DNA of 64,000 bases from contig NZ_CP051240.1 in assembly GCF_017794965.1 (NCBI RefSeq), positions 2,976,001-3,040,000 on the forward strand, in the 5' to 3' direction. Shown here one piece after another: positions 32,739-42,355 of this stretch (positions within the stretch are counted from its first letter, which is position 1; every line of letters begins with the position of its first letter). The position numbers were made by a program, and so were the translations under genes. This DNA is from Alcanivorax sp. (GTDB taxonomy: Bacteria > Pseudomonadota > Gammaproteobacteria > Pseudomonadales > Alcanivoracaceae). The notes beneath the pieces were generated by a model. That model was not told the DNA's origin, made no database searches, and worked only from the letters and a program-made list of their open reading frames with translations.

Positions 32739-34544
32739 ATGCCACGATCTACTTTCAAGGCCGCGGTGCTGGCCGCCATTCTGGGCGGCAGTGTCATGTC
32801 GCCTGTCTGGGCTAACGAGAACGAATCAGAAACGCCGGTTGCCGGTGAGATCATCCAGAATCAGTACATTGTGCAGGTAGCTCCCAATCTGCTCGAGCAG
32901 CTGGGGCTGCACAGCCTTACCACTGCACTGCAAACCTTGCTGGCGGGCGTGGGTGGCGGTGAGGTGATCTACACCTATGAGAATGCCCTGCTGGGTATGA
33001 CGGTACGCCTGACCGACCTGCAGGCTTCCTTGCTGGGTATTCTGCCAGGAGTGATCTCGGTGGAACCGGACCGCACGGTGACCACGGTGGCACTGCAGAC
33101 CAATGCCACCTGGGGCCTGGACCGTGTGGATCAGGCGGGCCTGCCGCTGGATGGCCGCTACCAGTATCCGGACAACGGTGGCCGGGATGTGAATGTGTAT
33201 GTGCTGGATACCGGCTTGCGCACCACCCACCAGGAATTCACTGGCCGGGTACTGCCAGGACGCAATTTTGTCAGCTCAGGCGGCTTCCTGTTTGGTGGCG
33301 GCAGCGTTGACCCCAATAATGTAGAAGACTGTAACGGCCATGGTACTCATGTGTCAGGCACTGCCGTCGGTAGCACCTATGGTGTGGCCAAGCAGGCCAA
33401 TATTGCGCCCGTGCGGGTGCTTGGATGCAATGGTAGTGGCTCCACCTCCGGTGTGATCGCCGGGGTCGACTGGGTAGCCGGTAATCATCAAAAACCGGCG
33501 GTGGCCAACCTGTCGCTGGGCGGCCTTAACTCCAGTGCGCTGGATACGGCGGTGGTGAATGCGGTCAATGCCGGTGTGACGATGGTAGTGGCTGCGGGCA
33601 ACGACAACACCAATGCCTGTAACGGCTCCCCCAACCGGGTACCGGAAGCGCTGACCGTGGGTGCCACCACTCGCCAGGATCAACGCTCTTCCTTCTCCAA
33701 CTTCGGTGCCTGTGTGGATCTGTTCGCCCCTGGCAGCGACATTACCTCTGCCTGGTATCAGTCTGACAACCAAACCGCGAGCCTGAACGGTACGTCCATG
33801 GCAGCGCCTCACGCAGCCGGTGCCGCGGCGCTCTATCTGGCGGCCAACCCCAGCGCCACCCCTGCGGCGGTGAACCTTGCTCTGGTGAACGATGCAACCA
33901 CCGGGGCAATCAGCAACGCGGGTAACCAGTCCCCCAATCGTCTGCTGCAAATTACTCAGCAAGACGGCTCCGGCATTGACCGCCTGCCCACGGCGGCGTT
34001 TACCGCAGACTGCCAGGGCACGGTGTGCGCACTGGATGCCAGTGGCTCCAGTGATGATGTTGCGGTAGCCGCATGGGATTGGGATCTGGGCGATGGCAAC
34101 GTGGCCAGCGGCGAGCAGATCACCCACGACTATGGTGTGGACGGGGAATTCACCGTCACCCTGACCGTGACCGATACCGCCAACCAGACCGGCACCACTG
34201 ACCAGACCGTGACGGTGGGCACCGAAACGTCACCCTGCCCGGACTGTACCCGCTACGAAGGCCAGCTGAACAACGGTGGCTCGGTGATCCTGCCGTCCAA
34301 CGGCTTCAACTTCTCCGGTGGCGCGATTGATGCCTGGTTGTACAGCCCGGCGGGTAGCAGCTTCACGGTTACTCTGCAGAGCCAGAGCTGCTTCCTGTTC
34401 TTCTGTAGCTGGAACAACGTGGCGTCCGCTGCCCCGCAGAACGGTGTGGCCGAAATTCATGCCAATGTGAACCGCGGTTTCTACCGCTGGCAGGTCCGGG
34501 CGCAAAGTGGTTCCGGGGCTTATACCCTGCTCACCAACCCCTGA
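32739..34544 (+). CDS. Secreted subtilisin-family (S8) serine protease with PKD domain
   Basis: 601 residues from ATG 32739, with GGAGGG 6 nt upstream. Signal peptide 1-25 (VMSPVWA), inhibitor I9-type propeptide at about 40-118 (NQYIVQVAP ... ISVEPDRTV), then a proteinase K-like domain with triad D157 (VLDTGLRTTHQEF), H201 (NGHGTHVSG) and S353 (LNGTSMAAPHAAG) and oxyanion Asn in AAGNDN. A PKD domain follows (about 410-500; WDWDLGDG, TLTVTD), then a Cys-containing C-terminal beta domain (CPDCTRYEGQL) like pre-peptidase C-terminal domains. It probably degrades extracellular protein. A strong terminator follows. Confidence 0.95.
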   Translation: MPRSTFKAAVLAAILGGSVMSPVWANENESETPVAGEIIQNQYIVQVAPNLLEQLGLHSLTTALQTLLAGVGGGEVIYTYENALLGMTVRLTDLQASLLGILPGVISVEPDRTVTTVALQTNATWGLDRVDQAGLPLDGRYQYPDNGGRDVNVYVLDTGLRTTHQEFTGRVLPGRNFVSSGGFLFGGGSVDPNNVEDCNGHGTHVSGTAVGSTYGVAKQANIAPVRVLGCNGSGSTSGVIAGVDWVAGNHQKPAVANLSLGGLNSSALDTAVVNAVNAGVTMVVAAGNDNTNACNGSPNRVPEALTVGATTRQDQRSSFSNFGACVDLFAPGSDITSAWYQSDNQTASLNGTSMAAPHAAGAAALYLAANPSATPAAVNLALVNDATTGAISNAGNQSPNRLLQITQQDGSGIDRLPTAAFTADCQGTVCALDASGSSDDVAVAAWDWDLGDGNVASGEQITHDYGVDGEFTVTLTVTDTANQTGTTDQTVTVGTETSPCPDCTRYEGQLNNGGSVILPSNGFNFSGGAIDAWLYSPAGSSFTVTLQSQSCFLFFCSWNNVASAAPQNGVAEIHANVNRGFYRWQVRAQSGSGAYTLLTNP

Positions 34545-34584
34545 GGACCTGATCGGTTTTGTGATTGAATCTGCCTGTAGATTG

Positions 34585-34619
34585 CCGGCGCTACTCTCCT
34601 GGAGCGCCGGTTTTTTTTT
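34585..34619 (+). terminator. Protease gene terminator
   Basis: Stem ccggcgct / agcgccgg with a 10-nt loop and nine T residues after it, 40 bp past the stop. Confidence 0.93.
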
Positions 34620-34629
34620 GGCCGCTCTG

Positions 34630-34868
34630 CGGCTGCTTCATGCATCAGGCAACACGCGCGGACAGCCGGCTTGGGCACGGGGTTTAGTGTGGGAGCTTGC
34701 CTGCAAGCGATGGTGCAATGGCGGTGATGGGCATTCGCCCATTACCGCCCTAAGGGCCTGACCCTGGATGAGGCGTCCTCCGTGGGAGTGGTCGTTTGCT
34801 ATGCCCTCCGGGTGCGACCACGATGTCCTGTGAAGATGAAAGATCGCGGTGGAACCACCGCTCCCACG
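34630..34868. repeat. REP-like and composite repeats after protease gene
   Basis: Gene-free. Holds a GC-type heptad stretch (gctgcttcatgcatcaggca), the hairpin GTGGGAGCTTGCCTGCAAGCGAT (34689-34711), a hairpin ggcggtgatgggc / gcccattaccgcc (34722-34750), and the ~85-bp composite 34782-34868 (GTCGTTTGCTATGCCCTCCG ... GCGGTGGAACCACCGC). Confidence 0.75.
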
Positions 34869-34912
34869 GGGGCGAGGCGTGATGCGTGCCGCGTCTCCTG
34901 TGGCGTCTCCTG

Positions 34913-36415
34913 TCAGAACAAACGCAGCTGGTCGTCGTTGGCCGCTTTGCGGGTGCGGGCACGGCGCCGGCGGCTGCCGTGTTTCTGGTTCACGGTGCGG
35001 CTCTGTTCGCGGAACCCGGCCTGGTGCCGGGCCTCCGCCAGGCGCGCTCTGGCCTGGCGCACGGCCACATCAAACGCCACCAGTGGTGCCGGGTAATCCG
35101 TTTCGATGCGCGCACCACTTTCCTGTTGCTGGCGTGTCCCCATGTGCCAGGGTTGATGAATCCAGGTGGAGGATACCCCTCGCAATTCCGGTACCCAACG
35201 ACGAATGAAGTGCCCTTCCGGGTCCAGCTTCTGAGCCTGCAGGGTGGGGTTATACATGCGCAATGCATTGATGCCGGTAACCCCCGCCTGCATCTGGATC
35301 TGCGGGTAATGAATGCCGGGTTCGTAGTCCACGAACAGCCGGGCAAGATGCAACGCAGGCTGTTGCCAATGCAGCCATAATGGATAACAGGCCATGGACA
35401 CCAACATGGCGCGCATGCGGAAATTGATCCAGCCGTGGTGATGAAGATAACGCATGGCGGCATCCACCAGTGGCCAGCCTGTCTGCCCATGTTGCCAGGC
35501 GTGGAGCCACTCGGGGTTGCCAGGATCATCGCGCAAATCCCGTAGCGCCGGGTGAACGCTCTGGTTCTCCATGTCCACCTGGTCTTCCAGCTTCTGGATA
35601 AAATGGCAATGCCACCACAACCGCGATTCAAACGCCGCCAGCCCATTGGCCAACGGTCCCGACGGAGCCTGTTGCTGCGCCTGCCAGAGCTGTTGAACCA
35701 CTTGCCGTAGCGACAGACAGCCCCAGGCCAGATAAGGGCTGATGCGCGAGCCGCTGTGTTCTGCCTTTTGCGGTGCGCTGATCCCGCCGCGATAGCCGCG
35801 GGCTCGCTGTTCAAGAAAGCTCTGCCATACGACCTCGCCGGTTTCCGAGCCGCCGCGCTGACGCCCCGGGCAGGGCTCTCTTCCCATGCCTCGGGGCAGG
35901 CTCAGGTCTGGCCAGGCCGGGGGCGCGGCAGCCGGTTCACAGGCTGCGGGCAACGTGGCCTGTGGGGACACCATGAAGTCGTGCCAGTGCTCCGCCCAGT
36001 CATCACGATCCACGCAGGGACGCATCACGCCGAACGGTGCGGTTTCCTTCCACGTCACCTGATGTGCTTCACACCAGCCCTTGATGGCGATATCACGCTG
36101 GTAGGTCCAGTTACCGCCGTACTCTTCATGGCTTCGCAAGGTAAACCCGCCCAACTGATGGTGCAGCTTTGCGAAAACCTCCTCCGCATTTCCTTCCACC
36201 ACCCACAGGGACAACCCGTGCCGGGCAAGCTGACGACGCAAGTCGCGCAGACTTTCCGCAATAAAGGCCCACTGTCGTGCACTGCTGTCAGGCTGCTGCC
36301 AATAGCCTGGTTCGATGATGTAGAGCGGCAACACCGCCCCCTTGCGGCAGGCCTCTGCCAGCGGCCAGTGATCACGGGTGCGCAGGTCACGCTTGAACCA
36401 GACTACCTGGGTCAT
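34913..36415 (-). CDS. Cryptochrome/photolyase family flavoprotein
   Basis: 500 residues. N-terminal photolyase alpha/beta domain (VVWFKRDLRTRDHWPLAEA; RSHEEYGGNWTYQRD), helical FAD domain (GSRISPYLAWGCLSLRQV; RLWWHCHFIQKLE; GWPLVDAAMRYLHHHGWINFRMRAM; NPTLQAQKLDPEGHFIRRWVPEL). Probably a light-driven DNA repair enzyme or cryptochrome; the exact class is not clear to me. The ATG at 36415 overlaps the TGA of the Cry-DASH gene (TGATG); a GTG one codon earlier is possible. A basic C-terminal tail (RRRRARTRKAAND) could bind DNA. Last gene of a four-gene operon. Confidence 0.88.
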   Translation of the reverse strand: MTQVVWFKRDLRTRDHWPLAEACRKGAVLPLYIIEPGYWQQPDSSARQWAFIAESLRDLRRQLARHGLSLWVVEGNAEEVFAKLHHQLGGFTLRSHEEYGGNWTYQRDIAIKGWCEAHQVTWKETAPFGVMRPCVDRDDWAEHWHDFMVSPQATLPAACEPAAAPPAWPDLSLPRGMGREPCPGRQRGGSETGEVVWQSFLEQRARGYRGGISAPQKAEHSGSRISPYLAWGCLSLRQVVQQLWQAQQQAPSGPLANGLAAFESRLWWHCHFIQKLEDQVDMENQSVHPALRDLRDDPGNPEWLHAWQHGQTGWPLVDAAMRYLHHHGWINFRMRAMLVSMACYPLWLHWQQPALHLARLFVDYEPGIHYPQIQMQAGVTGINALRMYNPTLQAQKLDPEGHFIRRWVPELRGVSSTWIHQPWHMGTRQQQESGARIETDYPAPLVAFDVAVRQARARLAEARHQAGFREQSRTVNQKHGSRRRRARTRKAANDDQLRLF

Positions 36416-37845
36416 CACGAGACCTCCCGATCGCTCTCGGGCAGGGAAACGATCGGCACGGGGTAGCCTTGCCAGACAGGCACATCGCCACCGGCGAAAT
36501 GCAGATCCAGGATCTGCTGGCGGGATAGGCCATTCATCACCGGCAACCAGTACCGTACAAAGTTGGCATCCGGATCATGCCGCCACCATTGCCGGGTGGG
36601 ACTGAAGCGCCGCCCACCCTGGGCGTCATGACCCACGCCGGCAATGTAGGCCCAGTTGCCCCAGTTGGAAGCCACATCATGGTCCACCAGATGATGCTCA
36701 AACCAGCGCGCACCGCAGCGCCAGTCCAGCCCCAGATCATGAACCAGAAAGCTGGCCAGGTTTTGCCGCCCCCGGTTGGAGAGGTAACCGGTGGCCAGCA
36801 GTTCTTTCAGGTTGGCATCAATAAAGGGCAACCCGGTTTCTGCTGTGCACCAGGCTTGCCAGTAGCGCACTGCGTCAGCATTCCTGCGGTGTCCGGGTAA
36901 GGGGATGCTGTCGAAAAGTTGCAAGCCGGTATCACGAAAAATGGCCACACCATATTCCCGCTGTGACCAGTGAAAAAATTCCCGCCACAACAATTCAAAC
37001 CGCAACCAGTAACTGTTCTGGTCACCACCGAATAGCTGCTCGTATTCGAAGATGGCATGCCAGACATGACGCACCGACAAACACCCCCAGGCCAGGGCGG
37101 CGCTCAAGCGACTGGAGTAGCCCATGCCGATCAGCTGGTTGCGTGTTGCCTTGTAATGGCGAATGTGGCGGTCGGTAAACAGATAGTGATGCAGCCACTG
37201 GCGAGCGGCCTGCTCACCACCGGACAATGAGAAATAATCTTCCGGGTCCCGTTGCCATTCCGCCCGTCGCGTCCCCAGCGCCGCCACCACCGAGCCCGCC
37301 CACTCTGGCAGAGCCAACGGCGTCGCCGCCGACAGTAACGGCGGATCACCTTCTGTAGTATCCACCTGGGGCCCACCATGACGTTCCACTCTTTTGCGAA
37401 AGCGACTGAAGGTGGCCGGGAAGCTGTCTTCCCAGGGCAGTGCCGAGGACGATAACAACGTCCGTGTCTCCACTTCGTACACCGTAATACCCGCTGCCCG
37501 AAGTGAGTCGATGTCCTGCTGCTCTTCCGGTGCATCGGCCTGGGCGGTGACCACTTGCAGAGACGTGCCCTGATGCCAGTGACCCAGCAATGCTGCCGGA
37601 GACGCCACCGCCGTGGTCAGTATCAGTCCGAGGGAATCCAGTGAGGCGGAGAGATCCGCCAGGCATTCCTGAAGGAAAACCGATTTGGCAGAACCCAGCC
37701 GGTCGATGCCTTCCGGACCAGGCTGGGTCCAGTGTTTGGGCAACACATAGAGCGGCAATACCGGCTTATCCAGTGCCGCCGCCCGGTGTAACAGGGGCTG
37801 ATCCTGCACACGCAGGTCATGACGAAACCACACCACGGTAATCAT
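36415..37845 (-). CDS. Cryptochrome DASH
   Basis: 476 residues from ATG 37845, which overlaps the DUF2256 stop (TAATG). N-terminus VVWFRHDLRVQDQPLL. The C-terminal FAD domain has the Cry-DASH blocks TGLPFIDANLKELLATGYLSNRGRQNLASFL, DWRCGARWFEHHLVDHDVASNWGNWAY and AGVGHDAQGGRRFSP. Cry-DASH proteins repair CPD lesions in single-stranded DNA and may signal light. Length is at the short end but complete. Confidence 0.93.
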   Translation of the reverse strand: MITVVWFRHDLRVQDQPLLHRAAALDKPVLPLYVLPKHWTQPGPEGIDRLGSAKSVFLQECLADLSASLDSLGLILTTAVASPAALLGHWHQGTSLQVVTAQADAPEEQQDIDSLRAAGITVYEVETRTLLSSSALPWEDSFPATFSRFRKRVERHGGPQVDTTEGDPPLLSAATPLALPEWAGSVVAALGTRRAEWQRDPEDYFSLSGGEQAARQWLHHYLFTDRHIRHYKATRNQLIGMGYSSRLSAALAWGCLSVRHVWHAIFEYEQLFGGDQNSYWLRFELLWREFFHWSQREYGVAIFRDTGLQLFDSIPLPGHRRNADAVRYWQAWCTAETGLPFIDANLKELLATGYLSNRGRQNLASFLVHDLGLDWRCGARWFEHHLVDHDVASNWGNWAYIAGVGHDAQGGRRFSPTRQWWRHDPDANFVRYWLPVMNGLSRQQILDLHFAGGDVPVWQGYPVPIVSLPESDREVS

Positions 37846-37997
37846 TACGATGGCTTCTCCCGTCGGCACCGTTCACTGCAATAGATCACGTTATCCCAGT
37901 CCCGGGCCCACTTCTTTCGCCAGCTAAAGGCTCGCCGGCACACGGGGCAGGTTTTCTCCGGCAGCGACGACTTGTTGCCTTTCCATATCCGAGTCAT
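37845..37997 (-). CDS. DUF2256 small zinc-ribbon-like protein
   Basis: 50 residues, MTRIWKGNKSSLPEKTCPVC then RRAFSWRKKWARDWDNVIYC and SERCRREKPS. Two CxxC/CxxxC pairs suggest metal binding. This matches DUF2256, which is usually encoded beside photolyases. Its ATG overlaps the stop of the (6-4) photolyase-like gene (ATGA) and its stop overlaps the Cry-DASH start (TAATG). Function is unknown; the tight coupling on both sides argues for a role with these flavoproteins. Confidence 0.9.
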   Translation of the reverse strand: MTRIWKGNKSSLPEKTCPVCRRAFSWRKKWARDWDNVIYCSERCRREKPS

Positions 37998-39514
37998 AGC
38001 GCATCCGGGTCCGCCAGCAACGTCTCCGCCCGCTGGAGCATGGCTTCCACCTTGGCGCTGTCCATTCGCTCCAGATTCCGGTAGATCATCTTCATGCGGT
38101 GATTGCCGGCGAATTGCTGGCGATGGCGGTGAATGAAATGCCAGTAGAGACTGTTGAATGGGCAGCTATCCGCTTCGCTGGCGGTTTTCACGTTGTAATG
38201 GCAGTGCTTGCAGTAATCCGACATGCGATTGATGTAACTGCCGGAGGCGGCGTAGGGTTTGCTGCCCAGGTAGCCGCCATCCGCATGCATGACCATGCCC
38301 AGGGTGTTGGGCAGCTCCACCCAGTCGAAGGCATCGGCATAGACTTCCAGATACCACTGACAGATGGCCTCCGGCAGTACCCCCAGCAGCAAGGCAAAAT
38401 TGCCGGTGACCATCAGGCGCTGAATATGATGGGCGTAAGCATGGTCAATGGTGTTGCGAAAACACTCGGCCATGCAGTGCATTTTGGTCTCGCCGGTCCA
38501 GTAGTACGCCGGCAGCGGGCGGTCATCTCCAAGCCGGTTTTCCTTTGCATAATCCGGCATCAGTAGCCAATAGATACCGCGCACGTATTCCCGCCAGCCG
38601 ATGATCTGCCGAATAAAGCCTTCCACTGCATTGAGCGGCGCCTCACCGGAAAAATACGCCTGCTCGGCGGCCTGGCACACCGTCATGGGGTCGAGCAGGC
38701 CAAGGTTGATATAGGGCGACAACAGACTGTGAAACAGTGTGTCTTCGCCAGTCACCATCGCATCCTGATAGTCCCCAAAGTGCGGCAAGCGATGCTTGAT
38801 AAAATGATCTAGCGCCTGTTGCGCCTGCGCAGAGGTGGTGCCCCACTGGAATCGATCCAGAGTGCCAATATGATCAGCAAACTGTTCTGCCACCAGCACC
38901 AGCACTTGTTCATCGATGTCATCGCGCTTGAAACGCAGTTCAGGGGGTAGCGGTGTCTTGCCCTTGTAGGGCTGGCGGTTATTGCTGTCGTAATTCCACT
39001 GTCCGCCCACCGGTTCGTCGCCTTCCATCAACAGCCCGGTGTGACGACGCATTTCCCGATAAAAAAACTCCATGCGCAACTGTTTCTTGCCGGATGCCCA
39101 CTGCTGAAAGAAACCGGGGGAACACAAAAAACGCCGGTCATCAAGACAGGTCACCAGAATACCGCAGGCCGGCTCCCAGTGTTGTTCGATGGTTTGCTGC
39201 AGACGATATTCACCACAATGCGTCACGACAATTTCTTCGGCGTCGCGATAGCGCCCGGCAATCAGCGACGCAAAGTCACTAAAGTCATGCTCACCATAGT
39301 GGTAGTAATCCACTTGCCAGCCGGCCTGTTCCAGATCCCGGGCGAAATGCCGCATGGCACTGAAGATCAGGGCAATCTTCTGCTTGTGGTGCTTCACATA
39401 GGTGGCTTCGGCATGCAGCTCAGCCATTACCAGCCGATCATGGTTTGGATCCAACGCTGCCAGCGTGGGCAGCGAATAACTGAGTTGATCACCGAGGATA
39501 ATCCCGACCTTCAC
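37994..39514 (-). CDS. Prokaryotic (6-4) photolyase-like protein (FeS-BCP type)
   Basis: 506 residues from a GTG start at 39514 (GTG AAG GTC GGG), 8 nt after AAAGG; this equals the ~507 residues of Agrobacterium PhrB. Blocks VGIILGDQLS, HKQKIALIFSAMRHFA, RQIIGWREYVRGIYW, GVLPEAICQWYLEVYADAFDWVELPN and GLLDPMTVCQ fit the family. Cys residues of the [4Fe-4S] cluster are in AICQW, SDYCKHCHYN and DSCPFNSLYW. The family repairs (6-4) photoproducts. First gene of the operon. Confidence 0.93.
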   Translation of the reverse strand: MKVGIILGDQLSYSLPTLAALDPNHDRLVMAELHAEATYVKHHKQKIALIFSAMRHFARDLEQAGWQVDYYHYGEHDFSDFASLIAGRYRDAEEIVVTHCGEYRLQQTIEQHWEPACGILVTCLDDRRFLCSPGFFQQWASGKKQLRMEFFYREMRRHTGLLMEGDEPVGGQWNYDSNNRQPYKGKTPLPPELRFKRDDIDEQVLVLVAEQFADHIGTLDRFQWGTTSAQAQQALDHFIKHRLPHFGDYQDAMVTGEDTLFHSLLSPYINLGLLDPMTVCQAAEQAYFSGEAPLNAVEGFIRQIIGWREYVRGIYWLLMPDYAKENRLGDDRPLPAYYWTGETKMHCMAECFRNTIDHAYAHHIQRLMVTGNFALLLGVLPEAICQWYLEVYADAFDWVELPNTLGMVMHADGGYLGSKPYAASGSYINRMSDYCKHCHYNVKTASEADSCPFNSLYWHFIHRHRQQFAGNHRMKMIYRNLERMDSAKVEAMLQRAETLLADPDAL

Positions 39515-39848
39515 GCCGTACACCTTTCCATCTTGATGCCATAAAGCGTGCGCCAGAGGCCGTACAGGGAAAGTGAAGACCTCACAGAATGGCGGATGGG
39601 GCCGTATAAAGCGGAGCGCCATCCAGCCAACACGCTGGCTTTATTTGCTGTGCCACCTCCGGGCCGTAGTACGTGCTTACTCCACTGCCCTACTTGCCTA
39701 CACAGAGGTACTGCATACTTCAGTCAATAGGCGAGGCCCAGGGCTCACCGGCTGGTGAACGGCTTTTCTCAGTGCACTCTGTTCTCTCTGGTAAAACCGC
39801 TTTTGATGTTTTCGGGCTCTGCATGATGCGTGCTGCTTGCCCCAAACC
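39515..39848. other. Gene-free spacer between photolyase operon and ahpF
   Basis: No gene supported. It contains a small hairpin (ccagcc/ggctgg-like, near 39622-39640) and a GCGTG-type heptad run gcatgat gcgtgct gcttgcc at 39822-39843. The photolyase promoter must lie in the left part but I see no clear consensus. Confidence 0.5.
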
Positions 39849-39874
39849 AAAAAACCACCGCAAAGGCGGTGGCT
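39849..39874 (-). terminator. ahpF terminator
   Basis: Stem ccaccgc / gcggtgg with loop aaag, followed on the minus strand by TTTTTT. It lies 33 bp after the ahpF stop. Confidence 0.88.
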
Positions 39875-39906
39875 TTCTGGTGTTACGGCTGGTGAGCGCC
39901 AGCGGG

Positions 39907-41523
39907 TCAGGCGACGGCAGATTCCTTCTGCTCGTCCTTGCCATTTTCATACAGGGCTTCAAGACGATCGCCCTGGGTCATCAGGTACTCGAAGGCGGCC
40001 AGGGAGGCCTTGGAGCCTTCGCCCATGCTGATGACAATCTGCTTGTAGGGCACCGTGGTCACATCGCCGGCGGCATAGATGCCTTCCTCGGACGTCTGGC
40101 ACTTCTCGTTGATCTCGATCTCGCCAAAGCGGGTACGGGCTACCACGTCGCCCAGGAACTCGCTGTTAGGCACCAGACCGATCTGAACGAACACCCCGGC
40201 CAGCGGGATTTCCTTCACTTCTTCCGTGTCACGGTCCGCGTATTCAATGGCGGTGACCTTGCCGTTTTCGGCCTTGATCTCACGGGTTGCCACGTTACGC
40301 AGAATCGTCACGTTGGCTTTTTCTTCTGCCTTGTCCACCAGCACCTTGTCCGCTTTCAGTTCAGGCATGAACTCGAACACGGTGACGGATTTGACGATGC
40401 CCGCCAGGTCCAGCGCGGCTTCGATGCCGGAATTACCGCCACCAATCACGGCCACATCCTTGCCCTTGAAGAAAGGCCCATCGCAGTGCGGGCAGTAGGC
40501 CACACCGTTACCGATGTTTTCCTTCTCGCCGGGGACACCCAATTCGCGCCACTTGGCACCGGTCGCCACGATCACGGTCTTGGTGTCGATCTCTTCACCG
40601 GAGGACAACACCACGGTCTTGATTTCGCCTTTTTCAACACGGGCGACTTTCAGGTGCTCTTTCACCGTCACGTCGTATTCGTTCATGTGCGCCTGCAGCG
40701 CACCGGACAATTCCGGGCCGGTAGTCTTCTTCACGGAGATCAGGTTTTCGATATCCATGGTGTCTTTTACCTGGCCACCGATACGGTCGGCGATCAGGGT
40801 CACCTTCAGACCTTTACGGGCACTGTAGATGGCGGCGGAGACGCCGGCGGGGCCACCACCGATCACGGTGACGTCCTGCAGGGGGAGTTTCTCGCCGGCA
40901 CCAGCCTGTGCGATGCTGGGGTCATGTTCCAGCAGCTTGTCGATAAGCTCGGCGGCGGTGACCTTGCCGTTGGCAAACAACTCGCCGTTCAGGTACACAC
41001 TGGGTACGCCCTGAATGTCGCGCTCGTTGACCACGTCCTGGAACAGGCCGCCATCAATCATTTCCACGTTGATGTTGGGGTTCAGCAACGCGAACTGATT
41101 GAGCGCCTGGACCACGTCCGGGCAGTTGTGACAGCTCAGGCTGATGAAGACTTCAAAGTTCAATTCACCCTGGGCCCCTGCCACCATGCGCTGAAGGCTG
41201 TCATCCAGTTTGATATCCGTACCTGATGCATGCAGGAACGCCAGCACCAGGGAATTGAATTCGTGACCTGCAGGAATACCGGAGAAACGGATACCCGTAT
41301 CCTCGCCGTCGGCTTCCAGCAGAAAACTGATCGGGCTGCGCAAGGTGCCGCCCGTATCGCGTTCCTCGAACGCCAGGTTGTCACTGACACCGGCAATGTC
41401 GGAGAGGAACGTTACCAGTTCGTCGCGCTTGCTGTGGGAGCCGCTTTGCAGCACGAAAGTGACTTTCTTCTGCATGTTGGCGGCGTAGCCCTTGAGAGCC
41501 TGCAAAATTTCATTCGTGAGCAT
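39907..41523 (-). CDS. ahpF: Alkyl hydroperoxide reductase subunit F
   Basis: 538 residues. The N-terminal tandem thioredoxin-fold domain carries CHNC (LSCHNCPDVV), the flavin domain has VIGGGPAGVSAA, the second redox pair is CPHC (AYCPHCDGPFF), followed by the NADH motif VIGGGNSGIEAA and the FAD end GIYAAGDVTTVPYKQ. It passes electrons from NADH to AhpC. It lies downstream of ahpC with a 157-bp gap that holds a heptad palindrome, which may lower ahpF relative to ahpC. Confidence 0.97.
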   Translation of the reverse strand: MLTNEILQALKGYAANMQKKVTFVLQSGSHSKRDELVTFLSDIAGVSDNLAFEERDTGGTLRSPISFLLEADGEDTGIRFSGIPAGHEFNSLVLAFLHASGTDIKLDDSLQRMVAGAQGELNFEVFISLSCHNCPDVVQALNQFALLNPNINVEMIDGGLFQDVVNERDIQGVPSVYLNGELFANGKVTAAELIDKLLEHDPSIAQAGAGEKLPLQDVTVIGGGPAGVSAAIYSARKGLKVTLIADRIGGQVKDTMDIENLISVKKTTGPELSGALQAHMNEYDVTVKEHLKVARVEKGEIKTVVLSSGEEIDTKTVIVATGAKWRELGVPGEKENIGNGVAYCPHCDGPFFKGKDVAVIGGGNSGIEAALDLAGIVKSVTVFEFMPELKADKVLVDKAEEKANVTILRNVATREIKAENGKVTAIEYADRDTEEVKEIPLAGVFVQIGLVPNSEFLGDVVARTRFGEIEINEKCQTSEEGIYAAGDVTTVPYKQIVISMGEGSKASLAAFEYLMTQGDRLEALYENGKDEQKESAVA

Positions 41524-41596
41524 GAGTCTTCCCTTGTTCCAGATTCAGTCGTCAGTGACAGAGTCAATTCGGGTTTTGGAGCTAAAGAATAAAGCG

Positions 41597-41680
41597 GTCG
41601 AACGTCGGGGGTCTGACGTCGGACGCCAACCCGGCAAGGTTTAGCGCCAGACTTCCGACGTCAGACTTGCGACCGACTAT
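41597..41680. repeat. Heptad inverted pair between ahpC and ahpF
   Basis: Left arm 41597-41628 (gtcgaacgtcgggggtctga...) and right arm 41644-41680 (gcgccagacttccgacgtca...) are 7-bp periodic and inverted; spacer ccaacccggcaaggt. The right arm abuts the ahpC stop (41681-41683). Confidence 0.72.
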
Positions 41681-42244
41681 TTAGATCTTGCCGACCAGAT
41701 CCAGGGAAGGAGCCAGCGTTGCTTCGCCTTCTTTCCACTTGGCCGGGCAGACTTCGCCGGGGTTGTTGCGCACGTACTGAGCGGCTTTCACCTTGCGCAG
41801 CAGGTCGTCAGCGTCACGGCCGATACCTTCAGCGGTGATTTCCATGGCCTGGATCACGCCATCCGGATCGACCAGGAAAGTAGCGCGGTCTGCCAGGCCC
41901 TGACCTTCACGCATCACACCGAAGTTGTTGGTGATGGTGCCGGTCTGGTCGCCGACCATGTAGTAGTTGATCTTGCCGATGGTGTCAGACGTGTCGTGCC
42001 ATGCCTTGTGGGTGAAGTGGGTGTCGGTGGACACGGAGAACACTTCAACGCCCATTTGCTGCAGCTCTTCATACTTGTCGGCCACGTCGCCCAGCTCGGT
42101 GGGGCAAACGAAAGTGAAGTCGGCCGGATAGAAGAAGAAGATGGCCCACTTGCCTTTCACATCCGCGTCAGAGATTTCAACAAACTCGCCCTGCTTGAAT
42201 GCAGTGGCGTTGAACGGTTTGATCTCGGTATTGATCTGTGCCAT
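41681..42244 (-). CDS. ahpC: Alkyl hydroperoxide reductase subunit C (peroxiredoxin)
   Basis: 187 residues, standard AhpC length. Peroxidatic Cys in FYPADFTFVCPTELGD, resolving Cys in GEVCPAKWKEGEA, and SVDTHF-type loop (FSVSTDTHFTHKAWH). Reduces hydrogen peroxide and organic peroxides with AhpF. The upstream region was checked for an OxyR site without a convincing match. Confidence 0.97.
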   Translation of the reverse strand: MAQINTEIKPFNATAFKQGEFVEISDADVKGKWAIFFFYPADFTFVCPTELGDVADKYEELQQMGVEVFSVSTDTHFTHKAWHDTSDTIGKINYYMVGDQTGTITNNFGVMREGQGLADRATFLVDPDGVIQAMEITAEGIGRDADDLLRKVKAAQYVRNNPGEVCPAKWKEGEATLAPSLDLVGKI

Positions 42245-42355
42245 GTCGTTAAGACTCCCTAGGTTGGCTTGTTTGTGCGAGACCTAGGATGCGAAAAAGC
42301 CTCCCATTGGTAAATTTGAAAGTCTTTATTGCGGCAATAGGGAAAACCTAATAGC

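Noticed and set aside
39673..41226. Long plus-strand open frame antisense to ahpF (517 codons)
   Set aside because: Antisense shadow of ahpF; no family motif and poor start context.
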